Source of the DNA: Cognatilysobacter terrigena
Lineage (GTDB): Bacteria > Pseudomonadota > Gammaproteobacteria > Xanthomonadales > Xanthomonadaceae
Direction of reading: 5' to 3'
DNA length: 64,000 bases
Assembly (NCBI RefSeq): GCF_004361065.1
Contig: NZ_SELT01000003.1
Span: forward strand, 1 to 64,000
Shown here: in pieces, positions 37,753-46,101 of the stretch
Numbering within the stretch: position 1 is the first letter of the stretch
Layout of the letters: each line of letters opens with the position of its first letter
Position numbers and translations under genes: made by a program
The notes under the pieces: model-generated
Seen by the model: only the letters and a program-made list of their open reading frames with translations
What the model was told of the DNA's origin: nothing
Databases searched by the model: none

Positions 37753-38388
37753 ATGGCGGCGAGTCCACGCATGCGTAATACCCTGACCCTGTTTTCCTCT
37801 ACCGATTGCGTTCTCTGTCATCGCGTGCGCCTGGTGCTCGCGGCCAAGGGCGTGACGTACGACCTCATTCCGGTCGATCCGCAGAATCCGCCGGAAGACC
37901 TGGTGGATCTCAATCCGTACCAGTCGGTGCCGACCCTGGTCGAGCGCGATCTCGTGCTCTATGCGGCGAGCGTCGTCAGCGAATACCTCGACGAGCGCTA
38001 TCCGCATCCGCCGCTGATGCCGGTCGACCCGCTGTCGCGCGCGCGTCTGCGCCTCGCGATGCTGCGGCTGGAGCACGACTGGGTGCCGCAGGTGCAGGCC
38101 ATCCAGCTGGGCAACAAGGCGCAGCAGGAAGCCGGTCGCAAACGCCTCAAGGAACTGCTGACCGCGTCGGTCCCGCTGTTCAAGGCGAGCAAATTCTTCC
38201 TCAATCCCGAGATGAGCCTCGCGGACTGCGCGATGGCGCCGATCATCTGGCGTCTGCCGGCACTCGGCGTGCCGCTGCCCAAGGACGGCAAGGTCATCGA
38301 GGACTACGGCAACCGCATCTTCCGCAACCCGGGTTTTGCGCGCAGCCTGACCGAGCAGGAACGCAAGCTCCGCGACATGCCGATGTAA
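37753..38388 (+). CDS. sspA: Stringent starvation protein A, GST-like RNA polymerase-associated factor
   Basis: 211 residues with a GST-like fold: thioredoxin-like N-terminus TLFSSTDCVLCHRVRLVLAAKG, NPYQSVPTLVERD, then an all-helical C-terminal half. SspA binds RNA polymerase and is used in stress and stationary-phase gene control. The ATG at 37753 follows GAGG by six bases and yields MAASPRMRNT; another ATG is at 37771. It lies between petABC and sspB, a widely conserved order. A 120-base gap after petC holds no clear promoter. Confidence 0.93.
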   Translation: MAASPRMRNTLTLFSSTDCVLCHRVRLVLAAKGVTYDLIPVDPQNPPEDLVDLNPYQSVPTLVERDLVLYAASVVSEYLDERYPHPPLMPVDPLSRARLRLAMLRLEHDWVPQVQAIQLGNKAQQEAGRKRLKELLTASVPLFKASKFFLNPEMSLADCAMAPIIWRLPALGVPLPKDGKVIEDYGNRIFRNPGFARSLTEQERKLRDMPM

Positions 38389-38413
38389 GTGGCGATGCCA
38401 CGAGCGTCGATCG

Positions 38414-38433
38414 AGCCCGCCATCCGGCGGGCT
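38414..38433 (+). terminator. Intrinsic terminator after sspA
   Basis: Eight-base GC-only stem (38414-38421 with 38426-38433, loop of 4) followed by a run of five T. It partially separates sspA from sspB. Confidence 0.8.
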
Positions 38434-38497
38434 TTTTCGTTCTGAACGGGCATCGTGTCACGCGCGCCTGCGACAGTCCCTCGCTTAAACTCCACCT

Positions 38498-38995
38498 ATG
38501 AGTGACGAGTTCGAAATGACCAGCCATCGCCCGTACCTGCTGCGGGCGTTGTACGAGTGGATCGCCGACAACGGCCTGACGCCGCACCTGCTGGTCGACG
38601 CGACGCGGCCGGGCGTGCAGGTGCCTAAGCACGCGATCAACGACGGGCGCATCGTCCTCAACGTTGCCCAGCGCGCCGTCGCCGGGCTGGAAATGACCAA
38701 CGACCTCATCCGCTTCAGCGCGCGCTTCGGCGGCGTGAGCCACTCGGTGTCCGTGCCGGTGGGCGCGGTGCTCGCGATCTATGCGCGGGAGAACGGGCAG
38801 GGCATGGCGCTTCCTGCGGATTCCGACGAAGGTGCGGGTTCGACCGCTCTGTCGGCCGACGCGCTCGGCGATGACGGCCCGATGCTCGAACTCGTGTCGG
38901 ACAGCCGCGACGATGCATCGACGGAGCCCGACGACGACGGCGACCACGAGCCGCCGACGCCTCCGCGCCGCGGCCACCTGCGCATCGTCAAGTAA
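38498..38995 (+). CDS. sspB: ClpXP adaptor SspB
   Basis: 165 residues. The N-terminal domain that grips ssrA tags (RPYLLRALYEWIADNGLTPHLLVDA, GVQVPKHAINDGRIVLNVA) is followed by an acidic flexible linker (from about residue 115) and a C-terminal ClpX-binding tail ending RGHLRIVK. SspB delivers ssrA-tagged and other substrates to ClpXP. The ATG is one of the best fits (MSDEFEMTSHRPYLLRALYEW). It is convergent with the DUF3301 gene. Confidence 0.95.
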   Translation: MSDEFEMTSHRPYLLRALYEWIADNGLTPHLLVDATRPGVQVPKHAINDGRIVLNVAQRAVAGLEMTNDLIRFSARFGGVSHSVSVPVGAVLAIYARENGQGMALPADSDEGAGSTALSADALGDDGPMLELVSDSRDDASTEPDDDGDHEPPTPPRRGHLRIVK

Positions 38996-39001
38996 GCCGC
39001 G

Positions 39002-39343
39002 TCAGTTCAGCGGTGCACGCTGCGGAAACGCGATCGGTTCCGGCGTTGGCGGTCCGACGAAGCTGACGAGACGATCGCCGCGCAGCACGAGTCGGCCCTG
39101 GTGGCGGTCCGTGCCATCGGTCGAATAGTCGAATCTGAACGTGCGTTCCCAGCCGAGCTTGCCGCTCTCAAGTCGTCGCGGTTGCATGCCGATGACATGG
39201 ACGGAGTCGTCCAGCCATTGCACGCGCGCAGCGCGGCAGGCGTCGCGGCCGAGATCGCGTGCGCGCTCGGCTGCGGCGCGTCCGGCGTTCCAGAACGCGA
39301 CCGCAATGGCGGTGAAGATCATCATCACGATCAGGGAAGGCAT
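39002..39343 (-). CDS. DUF3301-domain membrane-anchored protein
   Basis: 113 residues beginning MPSLIVMMIFTAIAVAFWNAGRAAAERA, a single N-terminal membrane segment, followed by a soluble beta-rich part with WERTFRFDYSTDGTDRHQGRLVLRGDRLVSF, which is the DUF3301 pattern. Function unknown. The frame extends far upstream through nadC territory as antisense, but the ATG at 39343 begins the recognised domain. Divergent from the double-FHA gene, 66 bases apart. Confidence 0.78.
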   Translation of the reverse strand: MPSLIVMMIFTAIAVAFWNAGRAAAERARDLGRDACRAARVQWLDDSVHVIGMQPRRLESGKLGWERTFRFDYSTDGTDRHQGRLVLRGDRLVSFVGPPTPEPIAFPQRAPLN

Positions 39344-39409
39344 TTTGTTACTGTGGCGGCGGCAGTGGTTCTGGGCAAGAGCCGCCAAGGATCGAGGGGG
39401 CGATCTCAA

Positions 39410-40174
39410 ATGAAACTCGTATTTCCGGGTGGCGAACACCCGCAGGTCATCCTGCAACCGGGCGTCAACAGCGTCGGGTCTGCGCCGGATGCCAACATCG
39501 TGCTGGATCGCCCCGGCGTGCAGCCGCGCCATTGCCAGCTCCACGTCACGGCCAACGGCGTGATGCTCGACGTGCCGGTGGATGCGTCCGTCGCGGTCAA
39601 CGGTTCGCCGGTGCGAGGCCTGATCGCGCTGCGCGACGGCGACCGCGTGTCGTTCGACCGTTTCGAGGCCCGCCTGACGGGCATGGAGAACGTCGCCGCC
39701 GCGCGCCCGGGCGCGAGCGCCCCCTCGGCGAACGACGACCTGTTCGCGACGACCGTTCGTGCCGCGCTGCCGAAGTTCATGCTGCGCGGCGTGTCGGGCC
39801 ATCTGTTCGGCCGCAGTTTCGCGCTGGCCGCGACGAATACCGTCGGCCGCGCGCCGGAATCGACGTTGCGCTTCGACGAGAACGGCATTTCGCGCGCCCA
39901 TGCGCGCCTCGTGCCGACCGATACCAGCGTGCAGATCGAGGATCTGGGCTCGACGAACGGCACGTTCCTCAATGGCAAGCGCATCCTCAGCGGCGAAGCC
40001 AAGATCGGCGACGAAATCGGGTTCGATACGCTGCGTTTCCGCGTGCTGTCGACCGTGCCGTCGGAGAACGAGGAGCACGACGCTGCAGCGCCGTCGCGTT
40101 GGGATCCGCGGCTTCTGTGGGGCGTCGTGATCGGTATCGCGCTGCTCGCCGCCGCGATCGTCGTCGCGCTCTAA
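39410..40174 (+). CDS. Double-FHA-domain protein with C-terminal membrane anchor
   Basis: 254 residues. A first, degenerate FHA-like domain (GSAPDANIVLDRPGVQPRHCQL) spans about residues 5-85, and a second canonical FHA domain has VGRAPESTLRFDENGISRAHARL and DLGSTNGTFLNGKRI (about 130-205). FHA domains bind phosphothreonine. The last 20 residues form a single hydrophobic helix (LLWGVVIGIALLAAAIVVAL), so the FHA part faces the cytoplasm. GAGGGGG precedes the ATG. No serine/threonine kinase or secretion-system gene is adjacent, so its partner is unknown. The 3' end overlaps convergent nadC by 4 bases. Confidence 0.82.
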   Translation: MKLVFPGGEHPQVILQPGVNSVGSAPDANIVLDRPGVQPRHCQLHVTANGVMLDVPVDASVAVNGSPVRGLIALRDGDRVSFDRFEARLTGMENVAAARPGASAPSANDDLFATTVRAALPKFMLRGVSGHLFGRSFALAATNTVGRAPESTLRFDENGISRAHARLVPTDTSVQIEDLGSTNGTFLNGKRILSGEAKIGDEIGFDTLRFRVLSTVPSENEEHDAAAPSRWDPRLLWGVVIGIALLAAAIVVAL

Positions 40175-41040
40175 CTCCGCGTCGCCAAATCGGCCGGTTT
40201 GCGGCCGAGCTTCAGCGAGAGATCGATCGCGCGGACGTGCTTGGTCAGTCCGCCGATCGAAATGCAGTCGACGCCGTCCTCCGCGATCGCACGCACGCCG
40301 TCGAGATCGACGCCGCCCGACACCTCGAGTGGAATTCGCCCGTTCGCGATGCGCACCGCTTCGCGCCGCATGTCGCGGTCGAAGTCGTCGATCAGGATGC
40401 GGCTGCAGTCGGTATCCAGCGCCTCGCGCAACTGATCGAGCGTTTCCACTTCCACGATCACCGGCAGCGACGGCGACTGCGCGCGCGCGTTGCGCACGGC
40501 GCCGGCGATCGAGCCCGCCGCGCGGATGTGGTTTTCCTTGAGCATCACCGCGTCGTACAGACCCATGCGGTGGTTCGTGCCGCCACCGACGCGCACGGCG
40601 TACTTCTGTGCGAGACGCAGGCCGGGAATCGTCTTGCGCGTGTCCAGGATCTTCGCGCGCGTGCCCGCGACTGCAGCGACGTAGTCGGCCGTGACCGTCG
40701 CGGTCGCCGAGAGCGTCTGCATGAAGTTGAGCGAGGCGCGTTCGGCGGTCACGAGCGCGCGCGCATGCCCCTGAAGCGTGGCAAGCAGCGTGCCGGCGCG
40801 GACACGATCGCCTTCGGCGACGTGCCAGGCGATCGCGACGTCGGGGTCGAGCGCGCGGTGGCAGGCGTCGAACCACGGGCGCCCGCAGGCCACCGCCACG
40901 TCCTTGCAGAGCAGGTAGGCGGTGTCGGCGACGTTGGGCAGCAGTGCTGCGGTGACGTCGCCGGTGCCGACGTCTTCCGCGAGCGCGCTACGGATATCCG
41001 CCTCGACCGCCTCGAGCGGCGGATCGAACGCGAGGCTCAT
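40171..41040 (-). CDS. nadC: Nicotinate-nucleotide pyrophosphorylase (quinolinate phosphoribosyltransferase)
   Basis: 289 residues, QPRTase family, converting quinolinate and PRPP to nicotinate mononucleotide in de novo NAD synthesis. Features: EDVGTGDVTAAL near the N-terminus, ERASLNFMQTLSATAT, DTRKTIPGLRLAQKYAV, GGGTNHRMGLYD and LEVSGGVDLDGV. The ATG at 41040 overlaps the Trm112 stop (ATGA). The longer open frame upstream is an antisense extension. Two-gene operon with Trm112. Confidence 0.95.
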   Translation of the reverse strand: MSLAFDPPLEAVEADIRSALAEDVGTGDVTAALLPNVADTAYLLCKDVAVACGRPWFDACHRALDPDVAIAWHVAEGDRVRAGTLLATLQGHARALVTAERASLNFMQTLSATATVTADYVAAVAGTRAKILDTRKTIPGLRLAQKYAVRVGGGTNHRMGLYDAVMLKENHIRAAGSIAGAVRNARAQSPSLPVIVEVETLDQLREALDTDCSRILIDDFDRDMRREAVRIANGRIPLEVSGGVDLDGVRAIAEDGVDCISIGGLTKHVRAIDLSLKLGRKPADLATRS

Positions 41041-41303
41041 GCGACGGTGATGCCGCAGGTGGTGAGGTCGAGCGATTCCTCGGCGAGCAGGACCGGAATG
41101 CCGTCGTCGATGCGGTAGGCGAGGCGGCCGTCCGCGGTCACAAGGGCGGCGTCGACGGCGGTCGACTGCGCGCTGCCGTCGCCGCGCTTCACGGCGCCGC
41201 CGGCGATGGCGACGTTGAGGTCGTGGAGCATGCGGGCATCCGCCGGGCGGAGCGGCTGTCGGGTGGTCGGGCAGGCCAGCAGGTCGAGCAGCTTGCGGTC
41301 CAT
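41037..41303 (-). CDS. Trm112/YcaR-family small protein
   Basis: 88 residues. The N-terminus MDRKLLDLLACPTTRQPLRP and the C-terminal YRIDDGIPVLLAEES fit the Trm112/YcaR pattern. Typical YcaR has a zinc-type CPxC knuckle; here it reads CPTT, so the metal site appears lost. Bacterial members have no settled role; eukaryotic Trm112 activates methyltransferases. It is upstream of and overlapping nadC. Confidence 0.82.
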   Translation of the reverse strand: MDRKLLDLLACPTTRQPLRPADARMLHDLNVAIAGGAVKRGDGSAQSTAVDAALVTADGRLAYRIDDGIPVLLAEESLDLTTCGITVA

Positions 41304-41358
41304 GGCAGGGAATCGCGGGTGGGCCGTTTAGAATACGTCTTTGACCGGAAGGGGACGT

Positions 41359-41865
41359 ATGGCTGCCGTGCAACCGCCCGCCGCCGTGGTCGGCATCGTG
41401 ATGGGCTCGCGTTCGGACTGGGAGACCATGCAGCACGCGGCTGCGAAGCTCGAGGAGCTCGGCGTGCCGCACGAGGTGCGCGTGGTCTCCGCGCATCGCA
41501 CGCCGGACGTCCTCTTCGACTACGCGGCGACCGCACGTGACCGTGGCCTGCGCGCGATCATCGCGGGTGCCGGTGGCGCGGCGCACCTGCCGGGCATGCT
41601 CGCCTCGAAGACGCCGGTTCCGGTGCTCGGCGTTCCGGTGCAGTCGAAGGCGTTGAACGGCATGGATTCGCTGCTGTCGATCGTGCAGATGCCGGCGGGA
41701 ATCCCGGTCGCGACGTTCGCCATCGGCAACGCGGGCGCAGCGAACGCCGCACTCTTCGCCGCCGCGATGCTCGCGAGCGACATGCCCGATGTCGCCGCGA
41801 AGCTCGATGCCTTCCGCGCCAAGCAGACGGCCGATGTCATGCAGAACGACGATCCACGCCGATGA
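41359..41865 (+). CDS. purE: N5-carboxyaminoimidazole ribonucleotide mutase
   Basis: 168 residues with the class I PurE pattern: [39 protein letters not shown] and [13 protein letters not shown]. It rearranges N5-CAIR to CAIR in purine synthesis. GGAAGGGGACGT before the ATG at 41359 sets the start, four codons after an in-frame TTG frame opening. The stop overlaps the purK start (ATGA), making the purEK operon. Confidence 0.96.
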   Translation: MAAVQPPAAVVGIVMGSRSDWETMQHAAAKLEELGVPHEVRVVSAHRTPDVLFDYAATARDRGLRAIIAGAGGAAHLPGMLASKTPVPVLGVPVQSKALNGMDSLLSIVQMPAGIPVATFAIGNAGAANAALFAAAMLASDMPDVAAKLDAFRAKQTADVMQNDDPRR

Positions 41866-43007
41866 CCACCGTCGGCATCCTCGGAGGCGGTCAGCTCGCG
41901 CGCATGCTCGCGCTCTCCGGTGCGCCGCTCGGCCTGCGTTTCCTGGTGATGGACAACGTCGCCGACGCCTGCGCGGGGCAGTTCGCACCGATGGTGGTCG
42001 GTGACTATCGCGACGAAGCCGCGCTCGCGGAATTCGCGTCGCGTGTGGACGTTGCGACGTTCGATTTCGAGAACGTGCCGGCGGAATCGGCAAGCTGGCT
42101 GACGCAGCGCGTGGACGTCTTCCCGAATCCGCGTGCGCTGGCGACCGCGCAGGATCGCCTTGCCGAGAAGACGCTGTTCCGCGAACTCGGTATCCCGGTC
42201 CCACCGTTCGCGGCCATCGACACGCTCGACGACCTGCGTGCGGCCATCGACACCATCGGTACGCCGTCCATCCTCAAGACGCGCCGCCTCGGTTACGACG
42301 GCAAGGGGCAGTTCCGGCTGCGCACGAAGGACGACGTCGATTCCGCATGGGCCGCGCTCGGCGCACAGGCGTCGAAGGTCGGCCTCATCCTCGAAGGCTT
42401 CGTGCATTTCGAGCGCGAGTTGTCGGTCGTCGCCGTTCGCGGTCGCGACGGCGAATTCCGCGCGTGGCCGCTCACCGAGAACTGGCATGTCGACGGCGTG
42501 CTGTCGGCGAGCCTCGCGCCTGCGGTCGTCGACGATGCGACGCAGGCGCTGGCCTGCGACCATGCGAAACGCCTCGCCGAAGCGCTCGATTACGTCGGCG
42601 TGTTCGCGCTCGAGCTGTTCTCGCAGGATGGCGTTCTGCTGGCGAACGAACTCGCGCCGCGCGTGCACAACTCCGGTCACTGGACGATCGAAGGCAGCGA
42701 GACGTCGCAGTTCCAGAACCATCTGCGCGCCGTGATCGGCCTGCCGCTCGGCGACACGCGGATGGTAGGCGTCGCGTGCATGCTCAACTGGATCGGCGAC
42801 ATGCCGGATGCGACGCCCGTGCTCGAGGAGGCCGGCGGCCATTGGCACGACTACGGCAAGGAACCGCGTGCAGGTCGCAAGGTTGGCCACGCGACGCTGC
42901 GCGCGGACGACGGTGCATCGCTCGCCGCGGCGTTGAAGCGCGTCGGCGAGCGACTCGGCCGCGACGCGCAGGTCGCGCCGGTGATCGAGCGCCTTTCCGG
43001 TCGTTGA
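41862..43007 (+). CDS. purK: 5-(carboxyamino)imidazole ribonucleotide synthase
   Basis: 381 residues of the ATP-grasp family: [11 protein letters not shown] at the N-terminus, then [27 protein letters not shown], and [30 protein letters not shown]. It makes N5-CAIR from AIR, bicarbonate and ATP, feeding purE just upstream. ATGA overlap with purE indicates coupled translation. Confidence 0.96.
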   Translation: MTTVGILGGGQLARMLALSGAPLGLRFLVMDNVADACAGQFAPMVVGDYRDEAALAEFASRVDVATFDFENVPAESASWLTQRVDVFPNPRALATAQDRLAEKTLFRELGIPVPPFAAIDTLDDLRAAIDTIGTPSILKTRRLGYDGKGQFRLRTKDDVDSAWAALGAQASKVGLILEGFVHFERELSVVAVRGRDGEFRAWPLTENWHVDGVLSASLAPAVVDDATQALACDHAKRLAEALDYVGVFALELFSQDGVLLANELAPRVHNSGHWTIEGSETSQFQNHLRAVIGLPLGDTRMVGVACMLNWIGDMPDATPVLEEAGGHWHDYGKEPRAGRKVGHATLRADDGASLAAALKRVGERLGRDAQVAPVIERLSGR

Positions 43008-43013
43008 GGCGGA

Positions 43014-43523
43014 TCAGGGCGCGGCGACGGCCGCGTCCGGTGTCGTGACGCGCTTCATCCGCTGCATCAGACCGACGCCCTGCACGACGTAGAACGTCAG
43101 CACGGTGGCCGCGATAGCGAGGGTGAGCGGGCTGGAGGACTGCGGCGTCGTGAAGCCGCCCGACGCGAAGCGCCACGCCATGCGTCCGACGAGAAGAGCG
43201 GTCAGCGCCGCGCCGATCCATGGATTCGGCGTGTAACCGGGCTGGCCGCCCGCGGTGTCGATGCGGATCAGGCGCAACGCGAGCATGCCCAGTCCGACCC
43301 CGAGCAAGGCGCCGACGCCGATCCCCCAGTGTTCAGCGGGACGCAGCGCGCCCAACAGCGCGAGCGGCACAAGGAACAGCGAGAGCAGCACGACGCGCGC
43401 CATCGTGCGCTTCGGTCGCCACGGCTGGCGGCCGAAATGGCTGCGGATGCGTCGATAGATGCTGAAGCCGACGGTGGCGGCGATGAGGTACGGCACGTAC
43501 CCCGGCATGGCGGTCGCGGTCAT
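43014..43523 (-). CDS. Uncharacterised inner-membrane protein, four to five helices
   Basis: 169 residues with hydrophobic segments near residues 9-22, 42-62, 68-86, 103-117 and 133-150, and a positively charged loop SIYRRIRSHFGRQPWRPKR. GGGGGAG precedes the ATG by seven bases; a second ATG lies at 43508. I do not recognise the family with certainty; it distantly recalls DUF1453/CcdC-like proteins. Convergent with purK. No functional context. Confidence 0.7.
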   Translation of the reverse strand: MTATAMPGYVPYLIAATVGFSIYRRIRSHFGRQPWRPKRTMARVVLLSLFLVPLALLGALRPAEHWGIGVGALLGVGLGMLALRLIRIDTAGGQPGYTPNPWIGAALTALLVGRMAWRFASGGFTTPQSSSPLTLAIAATVLTFYVVQGVGLMQRMKRVTTPDAAVAAP

Positions 43524-43570
43524 TCGGAACTCCCCCTGGAGACGCGAAGCCTAACGCAGGTTCCGGAAAC

Positions 43571-43600
43571 ACGAACGGCCGGGTCGCCCCGGCCGTTCGT
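43571..43600 (-). terminator. Hairpin downstream of sodB
   Basis: A 13-base perfect stem (43571-43583 with 43588-43600, 4-base loop). On the minus strand it is followed by GTTTCC, a weak T-tract, so it probably terminates sodB. Confidence 0.6.
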
Positions 43601-43620
43601 GCGTTCCGTCGTACGACGGA

Positions 43621-44199
43621 TCACTTCATGTTCGACGCCACGAAGTCCCAGTTGACGAGGTTCCAGAACGCCTCGACGAACTTCGGACGCGCGTTGCGAT
43701 AGTCGATGTAGTACGCGTGTTCCCAGACGTCGCAGGTGAGCAGCGGCGTGTCTTCGCCGGTGATCGGCGTGTTCGCGTTCGACGTGCTCACCAGCGCGAG
43801 CGAGCCATCCGGACGCTGCACCAGCCAGCCCCAGCCCGAACCGAACGTGGTCACGCAGGTCTTCGCGAACTCGTCCTTGAACGTGGCGAAGTCGCCGAAC
43901 GCGAGGTTGATCGCATCAGCCAGCTTGCCCGTCGGCTCGCCGCCGCCGTTGGGCTTCATGCAGTTCCAGAAGAAGGTGTGGTTCCACACCTGCGCGACGT
44001 TGTTGAACAGGCCGCCCTGCGCCTTGCGGATGATGTCCACGAGCGGCATGTCGGCGAACTCGGTGCCCTCGATCATCTTGTTGGCGTTGTCGACGTACGC
44101 CTTGTGGTGCTTGCCGTAATGGAAGTCGAGCGTCTCGGCCGACATGTGCGGCTCGAGCGCGGCGCGGTCGTAGGGCAGGGGAGGCAGTTCGATGGCCAT
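43621..44199 (-). CDS. sodB: Iron/manganese superoxide dismutase
   Basis: 192 residues. The Fe/Mn-SOD ligands are visible: His in LDFHYGKHHKAYVDN, VWNHTFFWNCMKP (second His), and DVWEHAYYIDYRN (Asp and His). The sequence SGWGWLV supports the iron-type group, though metal choice cannot be fixed by eye. AAGGAG sits seven bases before the ATG at 44199; a longer frame begins at 44226 but lacks a site. Detoxifies superoxide in the cytoplasm. Divergent from grxD. Confidence 0.95.
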   Translation of the reverse strand: MAIELPPLPYDRAALEPHMSAETLDFHYGKHHKAYVDNANKMIEGTEFADMPLVDIIRKAQGGLFNNVAQVWNHTFFWNCMKPNGGGEPTGKLADAINLAFGDFATFKDEFAKTCVTTFGSGWGWLVQRPDGSLALVSTSNANTPITGEDTPLLTCDVWEHAYYIDYRNARPKFVEAFWNLVNWDFVASNMK

Positions 44200-44293
44200 G
44201 CGGCAACTCCTTGTGGGGGCGTACAATTTCGCATTCTATCCCCACCATGCCGCTGCAATCCGTCGCGGCGGTGCAACGCACAGGAGCCGGCCC
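44200..44293. promoter_or_regulatory. Divergent sodB/grxD intergenic region
   Basis: A 94-base gap with an AT-richer island at 44222-44240. On the minus strand TAGAAT (44233-44238) is a possible -10 for sodB; on the plus strand TACAAT (44222-44227) is a possible -10 for grxD. Neither has a convincing -35 hexamer, so this is low-confidence. Confidence 0.3.
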
Positions 44294-44614
44294 ATGAGCA
44301 TCATGGAGCGCATCCAGGCGGAGATCGACCGCCACCCCGTCGTCCTCTTCATGAAGGGTACGCCCCAGTTCCCGATGTGTGGCTTCTCCAGTCGAACGGT
44401 GCAGGCGCTTCGCCAGGCGGGCGCCACCGAGCTGCACACGATCAACGTGCTCGAAGACCCCGAAGTGCGTGCGAACCTGCCGCGCCTGTCGAACTGGCCG
44501 ACGTTCCCGCAGCTCTTCATCAACGGCGAGCTGATCGGCGGCTGCGACATCACGCTGGAGCTGCTGGAGTCCGGCGAGCTCGCGCGCATCGTCAGCGAGA
44601 CGCAGGCTTCGTGA
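44294..44614 (+). CDS. grxD: Monothiol glutaredoxin, Grx4/GrxD type
   Basis: 106 residues. The active site is CGFS (in MKGTPQFPMCGFSSR), with WPTFPQLFINGELIGG and GCDITLELLESGEL completing the glutathione-binding surface. CGFS glutaredoxins carry and transfer Fe-S clusters rather than reducing disulfides. AGGAG lies seven bases before the ATG. It overlaps the SDR gene by a GTGA and is followed by a MarC-type membrane gene, giving a three-gene run. Confidence 0.96.
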   Translation: MSIMERIQAEIDRHPVVLFMKGTPQFPMCGFSSRTVQALRQAGATELHTINVLEDPEVRANLPRLSNWPTFPQLFINGELIGGCDITLELLESGELARIVSETQAS

Positions 44615-45366
44615 GCGAGTCGGCGTCCCGCGTTCTCGACGGCCGCGTCGTCCTCGTCACCGGCGCGCATGGCGGCTTCGGCAGTGCCGTCGCGCTGGCG
44701 TGCGCGCAGGCGGGCGCGACGGTCGTTCTGCTCGGCCACAAGGTCCCGAAGCTCAACCGGCTTTACGACCGGTTGTCCGCTGTGGGTCCGGAACCGGCGA
44801 TCTATCCGCTCGATCTCGAAGGCGCGTCGCCCGATGACCATGCCGAGCTCGCGGAACGACTGGAGTCCAGCTTCGGTCGTCTCGACGGCATCGTCCACTG
44901 CGCCGCCGAGTTTCGTGGCCTGACACCGACGGTGCATGCCGACCCGGCCGACTTCGCACGCTCGATCCACATCGGCCTCACCGCGGCGGGGTGGCTGACG
45001 CAGGCGACGCTGCCGCTGCTGGGCAAGTCGAACGACGCGGCCGTCGTGTTCACGCTCGACAGCCCCGAGCGCGTCGGCGCGGCGTACTGGGGCGGCTACG
45101 GCGTCTCGCAGTTCGGGCTGCAAGGTGCGGTCCGCATCCTCCACGCCGAGCTCGCGAACGGGCCGGTGCGCGTCGCCGGCCTGATGCCGGGCCCGATGCG
45201 GACGACGCTTCGCGCGCGGGCGTGGGTCGAAGAAACCGACCGCCAGGCGGTCGACCCGTCGGTGTACGCGCCGGCCGTTGTCACGCTGTTGTCGGAATCG
45301 GGGCGCGCGCACCGCGGCACGATCTGGTCGCCGACCGCCGCCGAGCTGGCCACGGCCGTCGCATGA
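44611..45366 (+). CDS. SDR-family protein, YciK-like, atypical active site
   Basis: 251 residues of classical SDR size. The cofactor loop VTGAHGGFGSAVA (about residues 14-26) and the VHCAAEF strand are normal. The active-site stretch reads YGVSQFG where canonical SDRs have YxxxK; the lysine is replaced by glutamine (CAG codon), and the upstream Ser region is LDSPERV. It resembles YciK-type oxidoreductases, but catalytic competence is doubtful. The GTG start overlaps the grxD stop, and its stop overlaps the next gene (ATGA). Confidence 0.8.
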   Translation: MSESASRVLDGRVVLVTGAHGGFGSAVALACAQAGATVVLLGHKVPKLNRLYDRLSAVGPEPAIYPLDLEGASPDDHAELAERLESSFGRLDGIVHCAAEFRGLTPTVHADPADFARSIHIGLTAAGWLTQATLPLLGKSNDAAVVFTLDSPERVGAAYWGGYGVSQFGLQGAVRILHAELANGPVRVAGLMPGPMRTTLRARAWVEETDRQAVDPSVYAPAVVTLLSESGRAHRGTIWSPTAAELATAVA

Positions 45367-45947
45367 CCGTCGCCTCGGCCGCGCTGCTGCTGTTCCTGAT
45401 CCTCGACCCGCTCGGGAACATCCCGGTCTTCCTCAGCCTGCTGCGGACCCTGCCGCCGCGCCGTCAGCGCGTGGTGCTCGTCCGCGAGCTGCTGATCGCG
45501 CTCGGCGTGCTGTTCGCCTTCCTGTGGGGTGGCAAGTACGCGCTGGAGCTGATGCACCTGCGTCAGGAGTCGGTTTCGATCGCGGGCGGCATCGTCCTGT
45601 TCCTGATCGGCATCCGCATGATCTTCCCGCCGCCGGAAGGCTTGATGGGCGAGATCCCGGACGGCGAACCCTTCATCGTCCCGATGGCGATCCCGCTGAT
45701 CGCGGGGCCGTCGGGCATGGCGGCGGTGATGCTGATGGGCAGCAACGAGCCCGGTCGACTGGGCGAGTGGAGCGTCGCCTTGCTCATCGCCTGGGCGGGG
45801 ACGGCAACCATCCTGTTCTTCGCGACGGTGCTCTATCGCTTCCTCGGCAAGCGGGTGCTGACCGCCATCGAGCGGCTGATGGGCATGCTGCTGGTCGCCA
45901 TCTCCGTCCAGATGTTCCTTGACGGACTGTCGGCCTATCTCCGCTGA
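45363..45947 (+). CDS. MarC/YhgN-family integral membrane protein
   Basis: 194 residues, about six membrane helices. The family core DPLGNIPVFLSLL lies near residues 14-26, GGIVLFLIGIRMIF near 74, and PMAIPLIAGPSGMAAVML near 105. MarC-family proteins are of uncertain substrate despite older names such as YhgN (NAAT). ATGA overlap with the SDR gene upstream. It is followed by a GC-rich stretch and then the Oar-like receptor. Confidence 0.88.
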   Translation: MTVASAALLLFLILDPLGNIPVFLSLLRTLPPRRQRVVLVRELLIALGVLFAFLWGGKYALELMHLRQESVSIAGGIVLFLIGIRMIFPPPEGLMGEIPDGEPFIVPMAIPLIAGPSGMAAVMLMGSNEPGRLGEWSVALLIAWAGTATILFFATVLYRFLGKRVLTAIERLMGMLLVAISVQMFLDGLSAYLR

Positions 45948-46101
45948 AATCTTCAGGCCGTCCGTCGGCCGGCGCGTTTTACGTTCCGTCACGCGCCTGT
46001 CACGAAACGGCCCTAGCGTGTTAACCTGATCTTAACCACAGCCGGGACGGGGAGTTCCGGTTGTGCCATTCCGTCTGATCGCGTCCACCGAGGCCTCCCG
46101 T

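Noticed and set aside
40171-42204. A 677-codon minus-strand frame covering nadC, Trm112 and antisense purE/purK
   Set aside because: Only the last 289 residues match NadC and its own ATG overlaps the Trm112 stop. The upstream part is antisense to purE and purK.
45948-46101. Strong operator or promoter for the Oar-like receptor
   Set aside because: TTAACC repeats near 46020-46035 were noted but do not form a clear symmetric operator, and no good -35/-10 pair was found.
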